Below, piece after piece: positions 1 to 4,285 of a stretch of DNA of 5,700 nt. The notes beneath the pieces were generated by a model, which was not told where the DNA came from, made no database searches, and worked only from the letters and a program-made list of their open reading frames with translations. Source of the DNA: an uncultured bacterium (GTDB lineage Bacteria; Verrucomicrobiota; Lentisphaeria; Oligosphaerales; Oligosphaeraceae). Location: positions 1-5,700 of the forward strand of contig CACZQQ010000099.1 in the NCBI GenBank assembly GCA_902783355.1, in the 5' to 3' direction. Every line of letters starts with the position of its first letter. Positions within the stretch are counted from its first letter, which is position 1. Both the position numbers and the translations under genes were made by a program.

Positions 1-72
1 AAAACAACAGCTTCCTCGCCCCGTGTGTTAGAGAAGCACATGGCTGTTCGTTTGTTTTCCAATTTTTTCGTC

Positions 73-105
73 CCGCCTTCGCCAAGGCTACGGCGGACAA
101 GCCGC
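73..105 (+). repeat. REP-like structured repeat, copy 1
   Basis: The copy folds as nested stems: CCGCC (73-77) pairs with GGCGG (92-96), an internal loop TTC/TAC follows, then GCC (81-83) pairs with GGC (86-88) around AA. It ends in ACAAGCCGC, which offers an alternative stem GCGG (93-96)/CCGC (102-105). Its outer stem and tail match copy 3 at 378-413, while the inner stem differs but still pairs. The function is unknown; dispersed palindromes of this type often sit between genes. Confidence 0.6.
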
Positions 106-128
106 TCCACCCCCGTCTGTTCTCTGTC

Positions 129-141
129 GCCGCTTCGCGGC
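129..141. repeat. Small GC hairpin
   Basis: GCCGC (129-133) and GCGGC (137-141) form a perfect 5-bp stem around a TTC loop. It is followed by TAAAAACAA rather than a T-tract, so it is not a convincing forward intrinsic terminator. It could mark the end of the preceding transcription unit or be another repeat fragment. Confidence 0.35.
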
Positions 142-192
142 TAAAAACAAGGCAGTGTGCCCCAAGAGGGTAGGTAAAACAACCATTTTGTC

Positions 193-208
193 GCGCCCTT
201 CCGGGCGC
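193..208. repeat. Perfect hairpin with TTCC loop (a)
   Basis: GCGCCC (193-198), TTCC loop, GGGCGC (203-208). The same architecture with a different stem sequence recurs at 278-293, which suggests that the shape and loop are kept rather than the bases. Confidence 0.5.
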
Positions 209-247
209 CGGGAGATTTGGATTGGCCTTCCGCAGGCTGCGCGCCCT
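202..247. repeat. 46-bp direct repeat, copy 1
   Basis: This block matches 332-377 at 45 of 46 positions (the single difference is G211 versus A341), 130 bases apart. It contains the core GAGATTTGGATTGGCCTTCC. It is non-coding and lies inside the inverted-repeat-bounded unit. Confidence 0.8.
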
Positions 248-255
248 GCGGGCGC
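241..255. repeat. GC hairpin overlapping the end of direct repeat copy 1
   Basis: GCGCCC (241-246), TGC loop, GGGCGC (250-255) is a perfect 6-bp stem. A competing stem CCGCAG (230-235)/CTGCGG (246-251) overlaps it, so the two are mutually exclusive folds. The corresponding stretch after the second direct repeat diverges into REP-like copy 3. Confidence 0.4.
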
Positions 256-277
256 TTGCCAGCGGTTACGCGAGGTC

Positions 278-293
278 GCGCACTTCCGTGCGC
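278..293. repeat. Perfect hairpin with TTCC loop (b)
   Basis: GCGCAC (278-283), TTCC loop, GTGCGC (288-293). It has the same size and loop as the hairpin at 193-208 but with changed stem bases that still pair, consistent with selection on structure. Confidence 0.5.
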
Positions 294-296
294 TGC

Positions 297-329
297 TTCC
301 GCCTTCGCGCTGGCGCTACGCAGGACAAG
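297..329 (+). repeat. REP-like structured repeat, copy 2
   Basis: Thirty-one of 33 bases match 377-409, 80 bases downstream. The inner GCGC/GCGC stem is intact, but the two differences (CA for GC at 321-322) break the outer stem, so this copy looks partly decayed. Confidence 0.6.
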
Positions 330-331
330 TG

Positions 332-377
332 CGGGCGCCGAGAGATTTGGATTGGCCTTCCGCAGGCTGCGCGCCCT
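332..377. repeat. 46-bp direct repeat, copy 2
   Basis: Second copy of the block at 202-247, 45 of 46 identical. It abuts REP-like copy 3, so the unit order here is direct repeat then palindrome. Confidence 0.8.
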
Positions 378-413
378 TCCGCCTTCGCGCTGGCGCTACG
401 GCGGACAAGCCGC
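378..413 (+). repeat. REP-like structured repeat, copy 3
   Basis: TCCGCC (378-383) pairs with GGCGGA (400-405) across an internal loop TTC/TAC, and GCGC (387-390) pairs with GCGC (393-396) around TG. The tail ACAAGCCGC gives an alternative stem, GCGG (401-404)/CCGC (410-413). This is the best-formed copy. Compared with copy 1 the inner stem differs on both sides and still pairs. Confidence 0.6.
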
Positions 414-493
414 AGCTTTCAATTACCTACCTTCGTGGGGAACTGAGCATTCCGCCGGCGGCGGGCAGCGAATCTGTTTCTGCGTGATATATT

Positions 494-509
494 ATAAACA
501 ATCGCTTAT
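494..509. promoter_or_regulatory. Probable ArsR/SmtB-type operator 1, before the repressor gene
   Basis: ATAAACAATCGCTTAT is an interrupted palindrome lying inside a longer one, TATAA (493-497)/TTATA (506-510). It sits in a short AT-rich stretch 22 bases before the repressor ATG and overlaps plausible -10 elements (TATATT 488-493, TATAAA 493-498). No convincing -35 box is visible. It matches site 2 (906-921) at 14 of 16 positions. AT-rich imperfect dyads at the gene's own promoter are usual for this repressor family, so zinc-relieved autorepression is likely. Confidence 0.6.
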
Positions 510-531
510 ATGACAACCATGGAGAGCCGTC

Positions 532-909
532 ATGCAAGAGACCTCTGAATGCACCGTCATACATAATAATAGGAATATAGAGAAAGCGCTTCGAGGGCTT
601 TCCGACGACCTGACGCTGGCCCGCATGGCGGAAATCTTCCAATGCTTCGCCGACCCGACGCGCCTGAAGATAATTAACTCATTGCTATTGAGTGAGTTAT
701 GTGTCAGCGACCTTACCCAGGTCATGCAGATGACGCAGCCGGCGGTCTCGCACCACCTGAAACATCTCCGCCAGCTTCGTCTGGTCAGGGCAAGACGCAC
801 AGGGAAATCCGTCTTCTACTCCCTGGACGACTACCATGTGCAGCTGCTCTTCGACATCTGCCGGTCGCACCTGAGCGAGACGACGGAAGGCACGCACCCA
901 AAAGGATAA
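532..909 (+). CDS. Zinc-responsive ArsR/SmtB-family repressor (CzrA/SmtB type)
   Basis: This 125-residue winged-helix repressor probably turns off the exporter until zinc accumulates in the cytoplasm. The family core starts near residue 40 (FADPTRLKIINSLL), followed by ELCVSDL (55-61), the recognition helix QPAVSHHLKHL (69-79) and the wing GKSVFYSL (91-98). Helix 5 carries D100-x-H102 and H113-xx-E116, the spacing of the SmtB/CzrA zinc site at the dimer interface. C57 corresponds to the Cys of the other (alpha-3) metal site, but without the CxC pair of CadC/ArsR, so zinc is favoured over cadmium, lead or arsenic. GGAGAG (521-526) sits 5 bases before the ATG. It lies 30 bases before the exporter and presumably shares its transcript. 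Codons 45-58 are unusually AT-rich. The exact metal is inferred. Confidence 0.93.
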   Translation: MQETSECTVIHNNRNIEKALRGLSDDLTLARMAEIFQCFADPTRLKIINSLLLSELCVSDLTQVMQMTQPAVSHHLKHLRQLRLVRARRTGKSVFYSLDDYHVQLLFDICRSHLSETTEGTHPKG

Positions 910-921
910 ACAATAGTTTAT
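906..921. promoter_or_regulatory. Probable ArsR/SmtB-type operator 2, before the exporter gene
   Basis: ATAAACAATAGTTTAT is a perfect 6-4-6 inverted repeat (ATAAAC/GTTTAT). It overlaps the repressor stop codon (907-909) and ends 18 bases before the exporter ATG. It differs from site 1 (494-509) only at two positions. It implies that the exporter has an additional controlled promoter, or that the repressor blocks elongation within the operon. Confidence 0.6.
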
Positions 922-939
922 ACAACTAGGAGAACAAGA

Positions 940-1854
940 ATGGCCTTGCATTCCCATAGCCACGACCATGCGCACGCGCACCACCATGCCTTCGATCCCG
1001 CCGTCGGGAAGCGCTTCGTCGTGGCCATTGCCGTCAACCTCGCCTACGTCGCCGTGGAATTCCTTTTGGGATGCCGATGGGACTCCGTCGGCCTGATGGC
1101 GGACGCCGGCCACAATCTCGGCGACGTGGGCGGCCTGGTCATTTCGCTGACCGCCTTCCTGCTGGCGAAGAGGCACGCGGACGCGACCTTCACCTACGGC
1201 TTCAGGAAGGCGACCGTCCTGGCGGCCTTTGCCAACTCGCTGATCCTGCTGGCGGCCGTCGCGCTCATCGTCCACGAATGCCTCATGAAGTTCATGCACG
1301 GCTCGGCGCCCTCCGGCGGCGCCATCATGGCCACCGCAGGCGTCGGCATCCTGGTCAACGGGCTGACGACGCTCCTGCTGTCCGCCGGCAGGGAGGGCGA
1401 CCTGAACGTCAAGGGGGCCTACCTGCACATGCTGGCCGACACGCTGGTCTCCGTCGGCGTCGTGGTTTCAGGCGGGCTGATCATGCTGACGCGCCAGACA
1501 TGGCTCGACCCCGTCGTCGGGCTGGCGATAGCGGCGGTCATCCTCCTCTCGTCGTGGTCGCTCTTCAAGGACAGCCTCGTCCTCGCCCTCGACGGTGTGC
1601 CGCGCGGGATCGACCTGCGCCATCTGCAGAGCGAGATGCTCGAGGTGGAAAATGTCAAGGAGATCCACCATGTCCACGTCTGGGCGCTCAGCACGACGGA
1701 GAACTCCCTGACGGCGCACGTCAAGGTGCACGAGCTGTCCCGCTTCGTGCAGACGCGGGAGGCCCTGAAGGCGCTTCTGCGCCATCATGGCATCGGCCAT
1801 TGCACGCTAGAGTTCGAGGCGGAGGACTCCACGTGCAGGGAGCAATGCGCCTGA
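940..1854 (+). CDS. CDF-family zinc efflux transporter (CzcD/ZitB type)
   Basis: This 304-residue inner-membrane antiporter exports zinc (possibly also cobalt or cadmium) in exchange for protons. The N-terminal tail is a His-rich cytoplasmic metal-binding segment (9 His in residues 4-16). Six hydrophobic segments follow, at roughly 25-44, 50-75, 92-112, 127-147, 160-183 and 190-207. The transport site is complete: H58-xxx-D62 in segment 2 (ADAGHNLGD) and H163-xxx-D167 in segment 5. The HxxxD/HxxxD pair is the zinc-preferring form. The C-terminal cytoplasmic domain (about 215-292) has the family's IHHVHVW (242-248), LTAHVKV (257-263) and HCTLEFE (287-293), then a Cys-containing tail (C299, C303). 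AGGAGA (928-933) lies 6 bases before the ATG. The position behind the repressor and operator 2 indicates zinc-induced expression. Confidence 0.95.
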   Translation: MALHSHSHDHAHAHHHAFDPAVGKRFVVAIAVNLAYVAVEFLLGCRWDSVGLMADAGHNLGDVGGLVISLTAFLLAKRHADATFTYGFRKATVLAAFANSLILLAAVALIVHECLMKFMHGSAPSGGAIMATAGVGILVNGLTTLLLSAGREGDLNVKGAYLHMLADTLVSVGVVVSGGLIMLTRQTWLDPVVGLAIAAVILLSSWSLFKDSLVLALDGVPRGIDLRHLQSEMLEVENVKEIHHVHVWALSTTENSLTAHVKVHELSRFVQTREALKALLRHHGIGHCTLEFEAEDSTCREQCA

Positions 1855-1896
1855 CGGCCGGGCGTGTCGCCTTGCCACGGCGCAAAAGAGGGAAAT

Positions 1897-1910
1897 CGTC
1901 ATTATATTAT
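1897..1910 (+). promoter_or_regulatory. AT-rich spot, possible promoter of the small gene
   Basis: GTCATTATATTATT (1897-1910) is a sharp AT-rich interruption in GC-rich DNA 33 bases before the ATG at 1943. TATTAT (1905-1910) could be a -10 box, with transcription starting near 1917. No -35 box stands at a good distance (TTGCCA at 1872-1877 is too far). It does not match the two operators. Confidence 0.3.
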
Positions 1911-1942
1911 TGCACTTTTCAAGACACCCTCAAGGCATATCC

Positions 1943-2305
1943 ATGAAACTCCGCAGGATGCATGACTATTCGATGACGGCGATGCTCGTGGCATTGCTGG
2001 CGTTTGCATGCTGCGAACTCGTCCATATCCGCTGCCACTTAGGCCGCCATCTGGCCACGCTGGCGCAGCAGGCGCAGGCCGCCTCCAGCGGAGGAGAGTG
2101 CCTCCACGCCGAAGTGGAGGACGCGCTTGAGAACGACAACTGCCCCATCTGCCATGGCGCGCTCGCCATGGCAGCGGCGGTAGGTCAAGGCCCCCTCTTC
2201 TTCAGGCCGGGCCATGCCGCAGCCATTTCGCCGACCAACCATATTATCATATTCCGTTTCGAGGCAAAGATATTCACGCGCGGCCCTCCCGAGGCCTGCT
2301 GCTAA
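1943..2305 (+). CDS. Small Cys/His-rich secreted or membrane-anchored protein, DUF2946-like
   Basis: The product has 120 residues and no confident family assignment. The basic start MKLRR and the hydrophobic stretch at about 11-24 form a signal peptide or membrane anchor; C23/C24 do not make a good lipobox. The rest is rich in metal-type ligands: H28, C31, H32, H36, C53, H55, a central NCPICH (66-71), H91, H100 and a terminal CC (119-120), with RGPPEA at 113-118. A membrane start, a central CPxC and a C-terminal R-G/A-PP motif resemble DUF2946-like small envelope proteins; I recognise this from memory of the pattern, not from a search. The ATG at 1943 follows a weak AAGG (1932-1935); an in-frame TTG at 1910 would add 11 residues and is less likely. 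It lies 88 bases after the exporter and 157 before znuA, suggesting an extracytoplasmic zinc-related role. Confidence 0.65.
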   Translation: MKLRRMHDYSMTAMLVALLAFACCELVHIRCHLGRHLATLAQQAQAASSGGECLHAEVEDALENDNCPICHGALAMAAAVGQGPLFFRPGHAAAISPTNHIIIFRFEAKIFTRGPPEACC

Positions 2306-2462
2306 AGCACATCGCAAGGTCCTGACGCTTTCTTGACATCCGTGCGCGCCCGTGCATGGATGCCCTGCCTGTCGTCAAAACGCCACGCGTCCCACGGCGG
2401 CACACGGCCGCCTATCGGCGGCGCGCAACCGCGATGTGTATCGTATACTATTTATTTTCAAC
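2306..2462 (+). promoter_or_regulatory. Upstream region of znuA with a candidate -10 box
   Basis: No gene is visible here. After the small gene's stop, AAAGC (2304-2308) and GCTTT (2327-2331) could pair weakly, but nothing resembles a strong terminator. Near the 3' end the DNA turns AT-rich and contains TATACT (2444-2449), a good -10 candidate, overlapped by the short dyad GTAT-CGT-ATAC (2438-2448). No clear -35 box and no recognisable Zur box are present. If TATACT is used, transcription would begin about 7 bases before the ATG at 2463. Confidence 0.4.
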
Positions 2463-3569
2463 ATGTTACAACTTTTCAAGGAACCCCCAAGCCTGAAAAG
2501 AACCCTTCATACCATCATGGCGCTGCTGCTGCCATTGTGCCTTCTGGCCGCACAGCCGCTCCGCGCCGCCGCCCCACCTCGCCTGCGCATTGTCGTCACG
2601 ACGTACCCGCTCTATGACTGGACGCAGCAAATCCTTGGCCGCCAAATAGATTCCGTTGAACTCATCCAGTTGCAGAACAGCGGCGTGGACCTGCACAGCT
2701 TCCAGCCCAGCGCGCAGGACATTGCACGCATCGCCAAATGCGACCTCTTCGTGTATGTCGGCGGCGCCTCCGATGCATGGACCAAGGCCGCCCTGCGCGC
2801 AGGCGCCAATCCGCGCCGCGTCGCCCTGGATCTTGTCAAGACGCTGGGCAAGGACGTGCGCGAAGAAGCCCATCTCGAAGGCATGGAGCCTCACCACCAT
2901 CATCATCATGAGGACGAAGACGAAGACGAACATCACCATCATGACGAAGACGAGGACGAAGACGAGGACGAACACCACCATCATGACGAAGACGAGCACC
3001 ACCATCATGACGAGGACGAGGTTGAACTGGACGAGCATGTCTGGCTCTCCCTCCGCTTCGCGGCGCGCCTCTGCCAGAGCCTTGCGGACCGTCTCGCGCA
3101 ACTCGACGCGCCCCACGCCGCCGAGTACCAGGCCAACTGCCGCGCCTTCGTCACGCAGCTCAAGGAGCTGGACAGGCGCTATGCGGCGGCGGTGTCGGCG
3201 GCGCCCCTCAAGACGCTGCTCTTCGCCGACCGCTTCCCCTTCCGCTACCTGATGGACGACTACGGCCTGACCTGCTTCGCCGCCTTTTCCGGCTGCTCGG
3301 CCGAGACCGAGGCCAGTTTCAAGACCATTGCGTTCCTGTCGGAAAAGGTCAAGCGGCTCCAGCTGCCCGCCGTGCTGGTCCTGGAGGGAAGCAACCGCAA
3401 GATCGCCGGCACGGTCGTGAAGACCTCCGGCCGCCGCGACGTGAAAATCCTGACCATGGACTCTCTGCAGGCCCCTCCCGCGAAGGGCGCCGCCCAACGG
3501 CCGCGCTATCTGCAGGCCATGGAAAACAACCTGAAGACCCTCAGGCAAGCCCTCGGCCTGCCTGAATGA
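2463..3569 (+). CDS. znuA: Zinc ABC transporter substrate-binding protein with His/acidic loop (ZnuA type)
   Basis: This cluster A-I solute-binding protein captures zinc outside the cytoplasmic membrane and delivers it to ZnuBC. The 368 residues begin with a basic leader (KEPPSLKR) and a hydrophobic core ending near QPLRA (about residue 34), a Sec signal with no lipobox. Landmarks are IVVTTYPLYDW (43-53), GVDLHSFQPS (74-83, ligand H78), DLFVYVGG (94-101), the charged His loop (144-191), DEHVWLSL (190-197, ligand H192), FADRFPF (254-260), SGCSAETEASF (276-286) and LTMDSL (330-335). D256 occupies the place of the third His of classical ZnuA, as I recall for the gut-anaerobe branch of the family. 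The ATG at 2463 has no Shine-Dalgarno; the ATG at 2517 would remove the basic part of the signal, and GTG 2352 adds an unlikely leader. The end overlaps ATG 3566 as ATGA. Confidence 0.9.
   Translation: MLQLFKEPPSLKRTLHTIMALLLPLCLLAAQPLRAAAPPRLRIVVTTYPLYDWTQQILGRQIDSVELIQLQNSGVDLHSFQPSAQDIARIAKCDLFVYVGGASDAWTKAALRAGANPRRVALDLVKTLGKDVREEAHLEGMEPHHHHHHEDEDEDEHHHHDEDEDEDEDEHHHHDEDEHHHHDEDEVELDEHVWLSLRFAARLCQSLADRLAQLDAPHAAEYQANCRAFVTQLKELDRRYAAAVSAAPLKTLLFADRFPFRYLMDDYGLTCFAAFSGCSAETEASFKTIAFLSEKVKRLQLPAVLVLEGSNRKIAGTVVKTSGRRDVKILTMDSLQAPPAKGAAQRPRYLQAMENNLKTLRQALGLPE
2892..3038 (+). repeat. In-frame His4/(Asp-Glu)n repeat within znuA
   Basis: The stretch encodes one His6 and three His4 blocks (protein residues 144-149, 157-160, 171-174, 179-182) separated by strictly alternating Glu/Asp runs of 7, 10 and 4, then DEDEVELDEH. 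At DNA level it is an imperfect tandem repeat of CACCACCATCATGACGAAGA-type units mixing CAC/CAT and GAC/GAA/GAG codons. His-rich loops in ZnuA proteins hold extra zinc and affect loading; the regular acidic spacers are more extreme than usual. The tract should be prone to slippage and length variation. Confidence 0.9.
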
Positions 3570-3583
3570 ACAAGGAAGCCGCC

Positions 3584-4285
3584 ATGCCACTGCTGGAATG
3601 CGAATCCCTCTCCCTTGGCTATCCGGGACATGTTCTCGTGGAAAGACTTACCTTCAGCCTGGAGGCCGGCCAGTGCCTGTGCGTGCTGGGCAGCAACGGC
3701 GCGGGCAAGTCGACGCTTGTGCGCACCCTGCTGCATCTTCAGCCGCCTCTGGCCGGCCGCGTCACGCTGTCGTCGGCGCTGCAGCCATGCGACATCGGCT
3801 ATCTGCCGCAGCAGGCCGCCATTCCCGCCGACTTCCCCGCAACCGTCTGGGAGGTCGTCCTTTCCGGATGCATCAACCACTGTGGCTGGCGGCCATTCTA
3901 CGGCGCACGTGAACGCGGGCAGGCGACTCGCAGCATGGAGCGCCTCGGCCTGACGGAACTGCGGCGCCGCAGCTTCCGCGAACTCTCCGGCGGGCAGCGG
4001 CAGCGCGTCCTGCTGGCGCGCGCGCTCTGCGCCGCCAAACGCCTCCTCCTGCTGGACGAGCCGACCGCCGGCCTGGACCCCGCCATGCAGGAGGAACTCT
4101 ACCGCCTTGTCACCAGCCTCCGGCAGGAGGAAGGCATGGGCATCCTCATGGTCTCCCACGACCTCCATGCCGCCGTGACCCACGCCACGCATGTCCTGCA
4201 CATGGCCGAACCGCCCTTCTGGGGCACCCGCGAAGCCTATCTGAATAGAAATCAACCCGTTGACCAAGAGGGAGAAAAACAATGA
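3584..4285 (+). CDS. znuC: Zinc ABC transporter ATP-binding protein (ZnuC type)
   Basis: This 233-residue cytoplasmic ATPase powers zinc import through ZnuB. All nucleotide-binding elements are intact: Walker A GSNGAGKST (36-44), Q-loop YLPQQ (73-77), signature LSGGQRQR (134-141), Walker B LLLLDEP (154-160), D-loop AGLD (162-165) and the switch His in MVSHDLH (H192). Cysteines are scattered (C29, C33, C69, C96, C100, C149). The start ATG 3584 is preferred because AAGGAAG (3572-3578) stands 5 bases upstream and MPLLECESLSLGYPG begins as ZnuC proteins normally do. ATG 3566, overlapping the znuA stop, would add six residues without a ribosome site. The 3' end overlaps the permease start by 4 bases (ATGA, 4282-4285), so the two are translationally coupled. 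Confidence 0.93.
   Translation: MPLLECESLSLGYPGHVLVERLTFSLEAGQCLCVLGSNGAGKSTLVRTLLHLQPPLAGRVTLSSALQPCDIGYLPQQAAIPADFPATVWEVVLSGCINHCGWRPFYGARERGQATRSMERLGLTELRRRSFRELSGGQRQRVLLARALCAAKRLLLLDEPTAGLDPAMQEELYRLVTSLRQEEGMGILMVSHDLHAAVTHATHVLHMAEPPFWGTREAYLNRNQPVDQEGEKQ

Larger units (their letters stand above)
153..445. mobile_element. Candidate MITE-like unit bounded by inverted repeats
   Basis: CCCCAAGAGGGTAGGTAA (160-177) is the inverse of TTACCTACCTTCGTGGGG (423-440) at 16 of 18 positions. Allowing a 2-base gap, the match extends outward to CAGT (153-156) and ACTG (442-445). The roughly 290-bp interior has no transposase or credible gene and is packed with hairpins and direct repeats. Termini plus a non-coding interior suggest a non-autonomous element or a genome-specific repeat cassette. 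I see no convincing target-site duplication, so mobility is inference only. Confidence 0.4.

Noticed and set aside
202..413. CRISPR array
   Set aside because: Repeats are only two or three, of different kinds and unequal spacing (80 and 130 bases), with strong internal hairpins and no cas genes.
155..487. Open frames of 74-110 residues through the repeat region, including MCPKRVGKTT...
   Set aside because: They translate the direct repeats and palindromes, appear in all three frames, have low-complexity Arg/Ala/Pro composition and no ribosome site. They are by-products of stop-poor GC-rich repeats.
1855..1942. Intrinsic terminator after the exporter
   Set aside because: CGTG/CACG pairing around 1863-1880 is short and interrupted and no T-tract follows, so I do not call one.
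2352..2462. GTG 2352 as the start of znuA
   Set aside because: It adds 37 residues with no family similarity ahead of an otherwise normal signal peptide and would place the promoter-like TATACT inside the gene.
2306..2462. Zur box upstream of znuA
   Set aside because: The only dyads (GTAT-CGT-ATAC and AACATGTT) do not match a Zur consensus I recognise and lack a second supporting copy.
3566..3583. ATG 3566 as the znuC start
   Set aside because: It is possible through ATGA coupling with znuA, but AAGGAAG correctly spaced before ATG 3584 and the usual ZnuC N-terminus favour 3584.
2466..3590. Reverse-strand frame of 374 residues opposite znuA
   Set aside because: The runs of Val/Met/Phe are simply the reverse complement of the His/acidic repeat; no independent coding evidence.
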